Of a DNA stretch of 56,808 nt, positions 27,203 to 35,387 are shown one piece after another. The notes under the pieces are model-generated. The model was not told the origin of the DNA, searched no databases, and saw only the letters and a list, made by a program, of their open reading frames with translations. Position numbers and translations under genes: made by a program. The stretch is from contig NZ_BOOO01000052.1 in assembly GCF_016863275.1 (NCBI RefSeq), forward strand, positions 1 to 56,808. The letters run 5' to 3'. The DNA is from Planotetraspora mira. GTDB taxonomy: Bacteria > Actinomycetota > Actinomycetes > Streptosporangiales > Streptosporangiaceae. Each line of letters starts with the position of its first letter. Position 1 is the stretch's first letter.

Positions 27203-27999
27203 CCGAAAGGACCCGTGCCATGGCCTCTGGCGACTCGGCGGTTCCCGACCGCGTGCGGGCTCGCACGCTCTTCGGTGAGCTGTCGGAGTTGCCGGCAGAC
27301 GACCCGCGGCGGCAGCGCATCCGCGACGAGCTCGTCGAGCTGCACCTGCCGCTGGTGGAGTACCTCGCTCGGCGCTTCCGCAACCGCGGTGAGTGGCTCG
27401 ACGACCTCACACAGGTCGCCACGATCGGTCTCATCAAGTCGATCGACCGGTTCGACCTGGGCCGTGGCGTCGAGTTCTCCACCTACGCGACGCCGACCAT
27501 CGTCGGTGAGATCAAGCGTCACTTCCGGGACAAGGGCTGGGCCGTCCGGGTGCCGCGCCGCCTGCAGGAGCTCAAGCTGTCGCTGACGAAGGCGATAAGC
27601 GAGCTGTCGCAGCGGGAGAGCCGCGCGCCCACGGTCGCCGAGCTCGCCGCGCACCTGCAGATGACCGAGGAGGAGGTGCTGGAGGGCCTGGAGTCGGCGA
27701 ACGCCTACTCGACGGTCTCCCTCGACGCCCCCGACTCGGGTGACGACGATGCGCCCGCCGTGTCGGACTCGCTGGGCATCGTCGACGAGTCCCTTGAGGG
27801 CGTCGAGTATCGCGAGTCGCTGAAGCCGCTGCTGGAGCGCCTCCCTCCGCGGGAGAAGCGCATCCTGTTGCTGCGCTTCTTCGGGAACATGACCCAGTCG
27901 CAGATCGCCACCGAGCTGGGCATCTCGCAGATGCACGTCTCCCGCCTGCTGGCCAGGACCCTGGCCCAGCTGCGCGAGGGCCTGACCGCCGAAGACTAG
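27199..27999 (+). CDS. RNA polymerase sigma factor, SigB/SigF/SigG family
   Basis: A 266-aa group 3 sigma factor. Region 2 is around LVEYLARRFRNRGEWLDDLTQ and FSTYATPTIVGEIKRHFRDK, region 3 around RAPTVAELAAHL, and region 4.2 is TQSQIATELGISQMHVSRLLA. It directs stress or developmental promoters and should be held by the anti-sigma protein encoded just upstream with a GTGA overlap. The pair resembles usfX-sigF of mycobacteria. No anti-anti-sigma gene is in the immediate vicinity. A later ATG at 27220 is a possible alternative start. Confidence 0.92.
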   Translation: MTERTRAMASGDSAVPDRVRARTLFGELSELPADDPRRQRIRDELVELHLPLVEYLARRFRNRGEWLDDLTQVATIGLIKSIDRFDLGRGVEFSTYATPTIVGEIKRHFRDKGWAVRVPRRLQELKLSLTKAISELSQRESRAPTVAELAAHLQMTEEEVLEGLESANAYSTVSLDAPDSGDDDAPAVSDSLGIVDESLEGVEYRESLKPLLERLPPREKRILLLRFFGNMTQSQIATELGISQMHVSRLLARTLAQLREGLTAED

Positions 28000-28024
28000 G
28001 GCCGCGGGATCAACCCCGCGGCCC
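27999..28024. terminator. Bidirectional terminator hairpin
   Basis: GGGCCGCGGG (27999-28008) and CCCGCGGCCC (28015-28024) form a perfect 10-bp stem between convergent genes; the stop of the membrane protein gene falls in the loop. Confidence 0.75.
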
Positions 28025-28435
28025 CGGGGAGTCCTCCGGGGAGCCGTCCTCGCCCATCAGTGCGTGCGTGGACGGCGGGGCCAGCAGGGCGACCAACGCG
28101 ACCGCCGCCAAGGCGACGAGCGGCACACCGTAGACGTACTGGCCGGCGCCGATCAGGGAGATCGCCACCGGCACGATGAAGATCTGAGTGACCACGCCCG
28201 GTCCCCTGCTCCAGCGCAGCGCCTGCCACACGCCCCAGGCCACCCAGAGCAGGGCGAGACCGAGCAGCACGCCGAACGCCGCGACGACCAGGGCACTGGT
28301 CAGATCAGCGGGCCGGCCGACCAGGGTCTCGACGGCGACATAGCCTCCGAGGACCAGGGCGAACACGCCCTCGGCGGCCAGTACGGCCGCCGCGACGGCG
28401 AGGGTCGAGGGACGACCGGCGGTTTGGCTGATCAC
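28010..28435 (-). CDS. Hypothetical membrane protein
   Basis: A 141-aa protein with four hydrophobic segments (LAVAAAVLAAEGVFALVLGG, SALVVAAFGVLLGLALLWVA, a third around IFIVPVAISLIGAGQYVYG, and VPLVALAAVALVALLA) and an acidic, proline-containing tail. It has no recognisable domain. GTG at 28435 is chosen because the first helix begins soon after; in-frame starts up to 28522 would add up to 29 Pro/Arg-rich residues. Convergent with the sigma factor gene, divergent from the lipid kinase. Confidence 0.65.
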   Translation of the reverse strand: MISQTAGRPSTLAVAAAVLAAEGVFALVLGGYVAVETLVGRPADLTSALVVAAFGVLLGLALLWVAWGVWQALRWSRGPGVVTQIFIVPVAISLIGAGQYVYGVPLVALAAVALVALLAPPSTHALMGEDGSPEDSPGPRG

Positions 28436-28543
28436 AGTGCCCAACCCTACCTGTACGGCCCTTCGGCCCGATCGGGGCGGCATCGTCACGTGCGTGCGGG
28501 AAGTCCCCGGCGGCGGCGGCAAAGCGTCGTCTAACCTTCAGGC

Positions 28544-29536
28544 ATGCGGGCTCTTCTCGTCATCAACCCGAAGGCGACCTCCACGAACCAGCGCACCCGG
28601 GACGTGCTGATCCAGGCGCTCGGAGCAGCCGTGGACCTTTCCGTCGAGGAGACCGCCTACCGGGGCCACGCGGCGGGGCTCGCGGGGACGGCGTACGCCA
28701 AGGGATTCGACGCGGTCGCCGTCCTCGGGGGCGACGGCACGATCAACGAGACCGTCAACGGACTGCTCGAGGGGCAGCCCGGCGAGGACGCGAGCCGGCG
28801 GCCCAGCCTCATCGTCATCCCCGGCGGCAGCGCCAACGTCTTCGCTCGGGCGCTCGGGCTGCCCAACGACCCGGTCGAGGCGACCGGCGCCGTGCTCGAG
28901 GCGCTCCGTGACGGGCGCAGCAGGACCATCGGGCTCGGCCAGGCGATCTGGCACGACGAGGCCGCGGGCCAGGACCCCGGCCCTACGGCGACGGCCGATC
29001 ACCGTAATTCACGATATTTCACCTTCTGTGCCGGGCTCGGGTACGACGCGGAGGTCGTCAGAGCGGTGGAAGGCCTGCGCAGTGCGGGCTACCGGGCACG
29101 GCCGACCCTCTACGTGAACACCGCGGTGCGGCACTTCTTCGTGACCGACCGCCGCCACCCCGCCCTGCGGCTCGTACGGCCGCGCCGGCCTGAGACGCCG
29201 GGGCTCTTCATGGCGATCGTGTCCAACGTCTCGCCCTGGACCTACGCCGGATCTCGTCCGATCACCCCGACGCCGTGGGCGGGCTTCGAGACGGGGCTCG
29301 ATGTGCTCGGGCTGCGGAAGCTGGGCCTGCCCTCGTTCCTCGCCTTCGTCCGGCAGATCATCGGAGAGCACTCGGGATTGCCGAAGGGTAAACACCTTGT
29401 TCAAGTTCATGACGAACAGGAGTTCACATTGGTGGCGGGCCGCCCCGTCGCCTTCCAGCTCGACGGCGACTACCTGGGAGAACACGAATGGGTGGAATTC
29501 AGGTCTATCCCGGACGCATTACAAGTCCTGGCCTAG
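28544..29536 (+). CDS. Diacylglycerol kinase family lipid kinase
   Basis: A 330-aa DAGK-catalytic-domain protein. Residues 1-17 give the VINPKAT phosphate loop, then LGGDGTINETVNGLL (the GGDGT nucleotide motif) and PGGSANVFARALG. The beta-rich C-terminal domain ends with the conserved QLDGDYLGEH. It phosphorylates a membrane lipid (diacylglycerol or sphingosine-like) with ATP. TAACCT lies 6 nt before the ATG and no ribosome-binding site is seen, so it is probably leaderless. A homologous gene sits beside whiB1 in several actinomycetes. Confidence 0.9.
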   Translation: MRALLVINPKATSTNQRTRDVLIQALGAAVDLSVEETAYRGHAAGLAGTAYAKGFDAVAVLGGDGTINETVNGLLEGQPGEDASRRPSLIVIPGGSANVFARALGLPNDPVEATGAVLEALRDGRSRTIGLGQAIWHDEAAGQDPGPTATADHRNSRYFTFCAGLGYDAEVVRAVEGLRSAGYRARPTLYVNTAVRHFFVTDRRHPALRLVRPRRPETPGLFMAIVSNVSPWTYAGSRPITPTPWAGFETGLDVLGLRKLGLPSFLAFVRQIIGEHSGLPKGKHLVQVHDEQEFTLVAGRPVAFQLDGDYLGEHEWVEFRSIPDALQVLA

Positions 29537-29590
29537 CTTGTTACAAGTAGTCATAGTGTGACGTATCCGACAGCCATGCCGGGCAAAACC

Positions 29591-29620
29591 TTGTCCCAAA
29601 CCTCTTGTGTGGTCTAGTCG
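29591..29620 (+). promoter_or_regulatory. Possible whiB1 promoter
   Basis: TTGTCC (29591-29596) and a TCTAGT-type -10 (29613-29618), 16-bp spacing, would give a ~195-nt leader for whiB1. The match is moderate. Confidence 0.35.
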
Positions 29621-29642
29621 CGGCTGAAAAGCTGAAGTACGA

Positions 29643-29742
29643 CGTCGGAACGTAGGACCTTTACGGAAGCCACAGCTTCCTGAAGGACTCCGACGATCGC
29701 GTGGACAAGCCCGGCCCGAACCGCAGCGCCGGGCAAGTCCAC
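29643..29742 (+). other. Two strong hairpins in the whiB1 leader
   Basis: Hairpin 1 (29643-29695): CGTCGGA/TCCGACG outer stem, CCTT/AAGG middle stem, GGAAGC-CACA-GCTTCC apex. Hairpin 2 (29701-29742): GTGGAC + GCCCGGC paired with GCCGGGC + GTCCAC, with an AA/AA internal loop. They follow each other within 6 nt and lie about 80 nt before the whiB1 ATG. Together they look like a structured leader or small RNA. Confidence 0.65.
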
Positions 29743-29821
29743 GCATTAGCTAGTGAAAGTGTTCACAAAGTTTCGACGGCCAGTGGAGCACGAGGCTCTA
29801 CTTGACGAAGGAGTGGGACGC

Positions 29822-30076
29822 ATGGACTGGCGCCACCGCGCTGCCTGCCGTGACGTGGATCCGGAGCTGTTCTTCCCCATCGGGAACACGGGTCCCGCGC
29901 TGATGCAGATCGAAGAGGCCAAGCAGGTGTGCCGGCAGTGCTCGGTCACCGAGTCATGCCTCAAGTGGGCTCTGGAGTCCGGCCAGGACGCGGGCGTCTG
30001 GGGCGGGCTCAGCGAGGACGAGCGACGCGCCCTGAAGCGCCGTACCGCTCGCGCTCGTGCCCGCGCCGGCGTCTGA
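29822..30076 (+). CDS. whiB1: WhiB-family iron-sulfur transcription factor WhiB1
   Basis: An 84-aa Wbl protein. The 4Fe-4S cysteines are C9, C37, C40 and C46 (C-x2-C-x5-C), followed by the GVWGG turn (58-62) and a basic DNA-binding tail (ALKRRTARARARAGV). Sequence and the neighbouring pdtaS identify it as WhiB1, an NO-sensitive, SigA-associated regulator that is essential in mycobacteria. ATG 29822 (MDWRH) has AAGGAG 8 nt upstream; an upstream in-frame start at 29753 is unlikely. The 285-bp upstream region contains two strong hairpins. It converges on pdtaS with an 11-nt gap. Confidence 0.95.
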   Translation: MDWRHRAACRDVDPELFFPIGNTGPALMQIEEAKQVCRQCSVTESCLKWALESGQDAGVWGGLSEDERRALKRRTARARARAGV

Positions 30077-30087
30077 CGACCACCTGA

Positions 30088-31578
30088 TCACCGAGGATTT
30101 CCAGCCTCACTCCTGATTTCGGGCTGCACCGGGATGCTGAGGATGACCTCGGTTCCCCCGCCTTTCCTTCGCTCGACGGCCAGGCGGCCCGACAGCTCGC
30201 CGACGACCAGCGTGCGCACGATCTGCAGCCCCAGGCTGCCGGTCGCCTCGAGGTCGAAATCCGGCGGCAGGCCCTTACCGTCGTCCGCCACCACCACCTC
30301 CAGCCGGTCGGGATCCCGACGCACGATCACCTGCACATTTCCCGACTTGTGCGAGAAACCGTGCTCAACGGCATTCTGCAACAACTCCGTGAGGACCATC
30401 GCGATCGGGGTGGCCACAGCGGCGGGCAGCACGCCGAAGCTCCCGGTCCGCTGGGGCAGCACGTGGGCCAGTGACACCTCCGCCGTCATGGTGATGACGC
30501 GGTCCGCGATGTCGTCGAACTCCACCATCTCCTCGGGCATCTGCGCGAGGATCTCGTGGACGATCGCGATCGAGCCGACCCGCCTGACCGCCTCATTGAG
30601 GGCCTCCTGACCCTCGGGATTGTTGAGCCGGCGCGCCTGGAGCCGCAACAACGCCGCGACCGTCTGCAGATTGTTCTTGACCCGGTGATGGATCTCGCGG
30701 ATCGTGGCGTCCTTGGTCAGCAACTCCCGCTCCCGGCGGCGCAACTCGGTCACGTCACGGATGAGCACGAGGGCGCCGATCCGTCCCCCGCCGACGATCA
30801 GTGGGATCGCCCGCAACTGGACCACCGTTCCGCCGTGTTCCACCTCGGTCTCCCTGGGCTCCTTGCCGCTGGCGACGAGCATCAGGTCCTCGTTGATCGG
30901 CTCATCCGAGTAGCACAGGTCGGCGGTCGTCTTCCCGAGGTCGGCGCCGACGAGGTCGGCGTGCAGGCCGAGGCGGCGGTAGGCCGACAACGCGTTCGGG
31001 GAGGCGTAGGTCACCCGCCCCGCCCGGTCGAGGCGCAGCAGGCCGTCACCCACGCGGGGCGAGCGGACCAGGATGGGCTCCTCCTCCGTGAAGGGGAACC
31101 GGCCCTCCGCCACCATCTGGGCGAGGTCCGAGGCGCTCTGGAGGTACGTCAGCTCCAGCCGGGACGGCGTGCGGGCCGACGACAGGTTCGTGGAGCGCTG
31201 GATGACGCCGATGAAGTGGCCGCCGCGGCCCCGCCGTACCGGGATGGTCTCCTCCCGGACCGGTACGCCGCTGGACCAGTCGGGATCGCCCTCACGGCAG
31301 ATCCGGTGCTCGGACCACGCGATGTCGATCAGCGGCCGCTCCCCCTTGCCGGAGATCGCCCCCACGACGTCGTCGTGGTAGACGGTGGGCCCCGTGGTCG
31401 GCCGCATCTGCGCCACCGCCACCCAGCCGGAGCCGTCCTTGTGCGGGATCCACAGGATCAGGTCGGCGAAGGACAGGTCGGCGAGCAGCTGCCAGTCGGA
31501 GACCAACGAGTGGATCCAGTCGAGGTCGGCTGGTTCGAGCGCGGTGTGACGGCACACCAGGTCACTGAGAGTCGGCAC
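30088..31578 (-). CDS. pdtaS: Sensor histidine kinase PdtaS
   Basis: A 496-aa soluble HWE/HisKA_2-type kinase. Order: an N-terminal GAF-like domain (VSDWQLLADLSFADLILWIP, TTGPTVYHDD), a PAS domain (RLDRAGRVTYASPNALSAYR), the HisKA_2 phospho-acceptor EIHHRVKNNLQTVAALLR, and HATPase_c (ELLQNAVEHGF N-box, VVADDGKGLP). In mycobacteria it phosphorylates PdtaR, an ANTAR RNA-binding regulator, and links copper, NO and whiB1-proximal responses. The GTG at 31578 gives VPTLSDLV, the usual N-terminus; a GTG at 31629 would add 17 residues and nearly abut bioF. No PdtaR gene is present here. Confidence 0.9.
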   Translation of the reverse strand: MPTLSDLVCRHTALEPADLDWIHSLVSDWQLLADLSFADLILWIPHKDGSGWVAVAQMRPTTGPTVYHDDVVGAISGKGERPLIDIAWSEHRICREGDPDWSSGVPVREETIPVRRGRGGHFIGVIQRSTNLSSARTPSRLELTYLQSASDLAQMVAEGRFPFTEEEPILVRSPRVGDGLLRLDRAGRVTYASPNALSAYRRLGLHADLVGADLGKTTADLCYSDEPINEDLMLVASGKEPRETEVEHGGTVVQLRAIPLIVGGGRIGALVLIRDVTELRRRERELLTKDATIREIHHRVKNNLQTVAALLRLQARRLNNPEGQEALNEAVRRVGSIAIVHEILAQMPEEMVEFDDIADRVITMTAEVSLAHVLPQRTGSFGVLPAAVATPIAMVLTELLQNAVEHGFSHKSGNVQVIVRRDPDRLEVVVADDGKGLPPDFDLEATGSLGLQIVRTLVVGELSGRLAVERRKGGGTEVILSIPVQPEIRSEAGNPR

Positions 31579-31637
31579 GTGTGCATGATGCGACGTGATG
31601 CCGTCCGAAAGCGAATCGACCTCTGCCACCTGGCAGT

Positions 31638-32798
31638 ATGCACTCCATGACGCGACCGCTCGACAGATTGCGCACAGCCGCCGCCGAGCGGGAGGCCGCG
31701 GGCCTGCGGCGGGTCCTGCGCCCGCGGACCCCCGACCATGACGGCCTGCTCGACCTGGCCTCCAACGACTATCTGGGCCTTTCCAGGGACGAGCGCCTGG
31801 TGGAGGCGGCCGTCCGGGCGACCCGCGAGTGGGGAACGGGCTCGACCGGCTCGCGGCTGGTGACGGGAACCACCCGGCTCCACGCCGATCTGGAGGAGCG
31901 GCTGGCCGCGTTCACGGGAGCCGACCGGGCCCTCGTGTTCTCCTCCGGATATCTCGCCAACCTGGGAGCGGTCACCACGCTGGCACGCGGGGGCCTGGTG
32001 GTCTCCGACTCCGGCAACCACGCCTCGATCGTCGACGCCTGCCGCCTGTCCCGGTCACGGGTGGCCGTGACCCCGCACGGCGACGTCGACGCCGTCGCCA
32101 AGGTCCTGGCCGAGCGCTCCGAGGAGCACGCGATCGTCGTGACCGACGCCGTGTTCTCCGTCGACGGCGACCTCGCGCCGCTCCACCAACTGCACGCGGT
32201 GGCCGTACGGCACGGCGCACTCCTCGTCGTGGACGAGGCACACGCGCTGGGCGTCGTCGGCGATCGGGGCAGGGGGGCGGTTCACGAAGCGGGCCTTTCG
32301 GGGGATTCTCATATTGTGAGAACCGTCACCCTCTCCAAGTCGCTGGGATCCCAGGGCGGCGCCGTGCTGGGGGCCCCCGAGGTGATCGAGACGCTCATCG
32401 ACACGGGCCGCTCGTTCATCTTCGACACCGGCCTCGCTCCCGGCTGCGCGGGTGCGGCGCTGGCCGCGCTCGACATCCTGGAAGAGTCGCCCGACCTGCC
32501 CCGACAGGCCCTTTCGAGAGCCCGCGCCCTTGCCGGCATGGCCCGTGAGGCGGGTCTGGAGACCAGCGAACCGGCCGCGGCCGTGGTGCCCGTGGTGCTC
32601 GGCCCGCCGCAACTCGCGCTGGCGGCGGCGAACCTGTGTGCGGAACGCGGCATACGCGTGGGATGCTTCCGTCCACCATCAGTGCCCCGTGGCCGGTCCA
32701 GCCTCAGGTTGACCGCCCGGGCCGATCTGAGGTCCGATGATCTCGCGGCGGTCAGGGGCGCGCTCACCGCTGTGGCCGAGCTGAAGGTGGACACGTGA
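31638..32798 (+). CDS. bioF: 8-amino-7-oxononanoate synthase
   Basis: A 386-aa PLP-dependent alpha-oxoamine synthase making KAPA from pimeloyl-ACP/CoA and alanine, the first committed step after pimeloyl formation. The N-terminus has [20 protein letters not shown] and [11 protein letters not shown] (PLP lysine) follow. ATG at 31638, or 31647, lacks a good ribosome-binding site. The 3' end overlaps the next regulator gene by GTGA. No bioA is present in the window, so the DAPA step must be encoded elsewhere. Confidence 0.93.
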   Translation: MHSMTRPLDRLRTAAAEREAAGLRRVLRPRTPDHDGLLDLASNDYLGLSRDERLVEAAVRATREWGTGSTGSRLVTGTTRLHADLEERLAAFTGADRALVFSSGYLANLGAVTTLARGGLVVSDSGNHASIVDACRLSRSRVAVTPHGDVDAVAKVLAERSEEHAIVVTDAVFSVDGDLAPLHQLHAVAVRHGALLVVDEAHALGVVGDRGRGAVHEAGLSGDSHIVRTVTLSKSLGSQGGAVLGAPEVIETLIDTGRSFIFDTGLAPGCAGAALAALDILEESPDLPRQALSRARALAGMAREAGLETSEPAAAVVPVVLGPPQLALAAANLCAERGIRVGCFRPPSVPRGRSSLRLTARADLRSDDLAAVRGALTAVAELKVDT

Positions 32799-33523
32799 CG
32801 GAGCACAGCGACGACTCTCCCAGGGTTCCCAAGTACTACGACGTCAAGCGGAACCTGCTGGAGCTCACCAAGAGCCTGCCTCCGGGCAGCGCCCTGCCTC
32901 CGGAGCGGACCCTCGCCGTACGTTTCGAGACGTCGAGGACGACGGTCCGCCAGGCTCTGTCCGAGCTCGTGGTCGAGGGCCGGCTGCTGAGGATCCAGGG
33001 CAAGGGCACGTTCGTGGCCCAGCCCAAGGTCGCCCAGGTCCTCCAGCTCACGTCGTACACCGGCGATCTGCGGACGGTCGGCCTCGAGCCCGACACCAAG
33101 ATCCTCGACATCAGCTACGTCACGGCCGACGAGGCCCTCGGGCGGCGGCTCGCGATCAACCCGGGCGGCCGCGTGTTGCGGGTCCACCGCCTGCGCCTGG
33201 CCAACGGCGAGCCGATGTCGATCGACACCACCCACTTGTCGGCGCGGCGCTTCCCCCGCCTCAGGCGCGAGCTGGAAGGCCACTCCTCGCTCTACGAGAC
33301 GCTGCACACCGCCTACAACGTGCGGCTCACCGACGCCGAGGAGGTCATCGAGACCGTGCTGGCCACGCCGTACGACGCGCAGATCCTCGGCGTGGACGTC
33401 GGCCTGCCCATGCTCATGCTGACCCGGCACGCCTTCGACGCCGACGGGAACCCGGTCGAGTTCGCCCAGTCGCTCTATCGCGGCGACCGCTACAAGTTCG
33501 TGACGCGCCTCAGGAGGCCGTAG
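32795..33523 (+). CDS. GntR/HutC family regulator, DasR-like
   Basis: A 242-aa regulator with an N-terminal GntR winged helix ([20 protein letters not shown]) and a UTRA ligand domain ([34 protein letters not shown] at the end). It resembles DasR of streptomycetes along its whole length, the GlcNAc-6P-responsive master regulator, including [15 protein letters not shown] and [14 protein letters not shown]. It is translationally coupled to bioF (GTGA) and precedes bioD by 16 nt, so either biotin genes are under this regulator or it is only co-transcribed. Symbol withheld because orthology cannot be proven here. Confidence 0.85.
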   Translation: MTEHSDDSPRVPKYYDVKRNLLELTKSLPPGSALPPERTLAVRFETSRTTVRQALSELVVEGRLLRIQGKGTFVAQPKVAQVLQLTSYTGDLRTVGLEPDTKILDISYVTADEALGRRLAINPGGRVLRVHRLRLANGEPMSIDTTHLSARRFPRLRRELEGHSSLYETLHTAYNVRLTDAEEVIETVLATPYDAQILGVDVGLPMLMLTRHAFDADGNPVEFAQSLYRGDRYKFVTRLRRP

Positions 33524-33539
33524 GTCCTACGCTGCGGTG

Positions 33540-34262
33540 ATGAGCATTCTCGTTGTCACCGGCACGGACACAGGAGTCGGCAAAACGGTCGTGACGGCCG
33601 CCATCGCCGCGCTGGCCCGGGACAGAGGCGCAGCCGTCGCGGTCGTGAAGCCCGCGCAGACCGGTGTCGTGGCGGGTGAGCCGGGCGACCTCGACGAGGT
33701 GATCCGGCTGTCGGGGGTCACGACGACGTTCGAGTTCGCCCGGTTCCCCGATCCGCTCTCCCCCGCGGCCGCGGCACGGGTGGCGGGCCTGCCGCCGATG
33801 TCGCCGTCCGCGGCCGCCTCACGCGTCCGTGAGCTCGCCGAGTCGCACCGGCTCGTGATCGTGGAAGGCGCCGGGGGCCTGCTCGTCCGCTTCGACGAGG
33901 ACGGCGGGACTCTGGCGGACCTGGCCAGGGAGCTCCGCGCGCCGGTCGTGGTGGTGGCGCGGGCCGGGCTGGGCACACTCAACCACACCGCGCTCACGCT
34001 GGAGGCCATGGCGGGCCGCGGCCTCGACCTGGCCGGAGTGGTGATCGGCTCGTGGCCCGTAGAGCCCGGCCTGGCCGAGAGGTGCAACGTGGCCGACCTG
34101 GAGATGCTCGCGGCACGCCCGCTCGCCGGCGCCCTGCCGGAGGGCTCCGGCGCGCTGACCAGGGCGGACTTCGCCCGTGTGGCCCGCGCAGGCCTCGCCT
34201 CCACCCTTGGGGGTGTGTTCGATCCCTCCGGATTCCGCTCGACCTTTAAGCTTTCGTTGTGA
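33540..34262 (+). CDS. bioD: Dethiobiotin synthetase
   Basis: A 240-aa ATP-dependent carboxylase closing the ureido ring of dethiobiotin. The P-loop is G8-T-D-T-G-V-G-K15-T16, followed by VVKPAQTGV and the [10 protein letters not shown] switch region. ATG 33540 gives [10 protein letters not shown]; a GTG lies 3 nt upstream. TACGCT 6 nt before the start hints at a leaderless promoter of its own. The stop overlaps bioB by TTGTGA (GTG at 34259). Confidence 0.94.
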   Translation: MSILVVTGTDTGVGKTVVTAAIAALARDRGAAVAVVKPAQTGVVAGEPGDLDEVIRLSGVTTTFEFARFPDPLSPAAAARVAGLPPMSPSAAASRVRELAESHRLVIVEGAGGLLVRFDEDGGTLADLARELRAPVVVVARAGLGTLNHTALTLEAMAGRGLDLAGVVIGSWPVEPGLAERCNVADLEMLAARPLAGALPEGSGALTRADFARVARAGLASTLGGVFDPSGFRSTFKLSL

Positions 34263-35299
34263 CCGAAACCCCGCAGTCGCCTGAAGCGGAACGGAGCCTG
34301 TTGGAAACCGACATCGTGGAGATCGCCCGCGTCCAGGTGCTGGAGCAGGGCAAGGGACTCGACGCGGCACAGGCCCTGGCCTGCCTGACGTTGCCCGACG
34401 AGCGCCTGCCCGAGTTGCTCGCCCTGGCCCATGAGGTGCGGATGAAGTGGTGCGGCCCGGAGGTCGAGGTCGAGGGGATCATCTCCCTCAAGACCGGCGG
34501 CTGTCCGGAGGACTGCCACTTCTGCTCGCAGTCGGGCCAGTTCTCCTCCCCCGTCAGAGCCGCCTGGCTGGACATCCCCTCGCTGGTCCAGGCGGCGGTC
34601 GAGACCGCGCAAACCGGAGCGACGGAGTTCTGCATCGTCGCGGCCGTGCGCGGCCCGGACCGGCGGCTCATGGACCAGGTACGCGAAGGCGTGAAGGCCA
34701 TACGCGAGGCCGTGGACATCAACGTCGCCTGCTCGTTGGGCATGCTCACCCAGGCCCAGGTCGACGAGCTCGCCGAGATGGGGGTCCACCGCTACAACCA
34801 CAACCTGGAGACCGCGCGCTCCCACTTCTCCCACGTGGTCACGACCCACTCCTGGGAGGAGCGCTGGGACACCTGCCTGATGGTCCGCGAGGCCGGCATG
34901 GAGCTGTGCTGCGGCGGCATCGTCGGCATGGGCGAGACGCTGGAGCAGCGGGCCGAGTTCGCCGCGCAGCTCGGCGAACTGGCGCCCGACGAGGTGCCGC
35001 TCAACTTCCTCAACCCGCGCCCCGGCACGCCGTTCTCCGACTACCCGCTCGTGGAGGGCGCCGAGGCGCTCAAGACGATCGCCACGTTCCGCCTCGCGCT
35101 GCCGCGCACGATCCTGCGCTACGCGGGAGGACGCGAGCTCACGCTCGGCGACCTCGGCACGCGCGACGGCATGCTCGGTGGCATCAACGCGATCATCGTG
35201 GGGAACTATCTGACCACGCTCGGGCGCTCACCCGAGCAGGACCTCGGGCTGCTGGCCGACCTGAAGATGCCGATCAGGGCGCTGTCCGACACCTTGTAG
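34259..35299 (+). CDS. bioB: Biotin synthase
   Basis: A 346-aa radical-SAM enzyme inserting sulfur into dethiobiotin. The 4Fe-4S cluster cysteines are C82-x3-C86-x2-C89 in [20 protein letters not shown] and LRYAGGRE are conserved downstream elements, and [16 protein letters not shown] contribute to the second cluster site region. Coupled to bioD by overlap. In actinobacteria the enzyme needs the auxiliary protein BsaP, for which a candidate lies at 37092. Confidence 0.96.
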   Translation: MTETPQSPEAERSLLETDIVEIARVQVLEQGKGLDAAQALACLTLPDERLPELLALAHEVRMKWCGPEVEVEGIISLKTGGCPEDCHFCSQSGQFSSPVRAAWLDIPSLVQAAVETAQTGATEFCIVAAVRGPDRRLMDQVREGVKAIREAVDINVACSLGMLTQAQVDELAEMGVHRYNHNLETARSHFSHVVTTHSWEERWDTCLMVREAGMELCCGGIVGMGETLEQRAEFAAQLGELAPDEVPLNFLNPRPGTPFSDYPLVEGAEALKTIATFRLALPRTILRYAGGRELTLGDLGTRDGMLGGINAIIVGNYLTTLGRSPEQDLGLLADLKMPIRALSDTL

Positions 35300-35387
35300 A
35301 GGACGGGGTGTCAACGCGCCGATTCGGGGAAGTTCTGCCAGACCAAGAGCCCAGACCGGCTAAGTGACTGACTGGTAGGTTCACCGC

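Noticed and set aside
29643-29742. 6C-type small RNA
   Set aside because: The loops lack the runs of six C that define that family.
31578-31600. A degenerate repeat core (TGTGCATGATG) at the pdtaS start
   Set aside because: Only a partial match, no 53-bp partner, and it lies inside coding or start-region sequence; probably chance.
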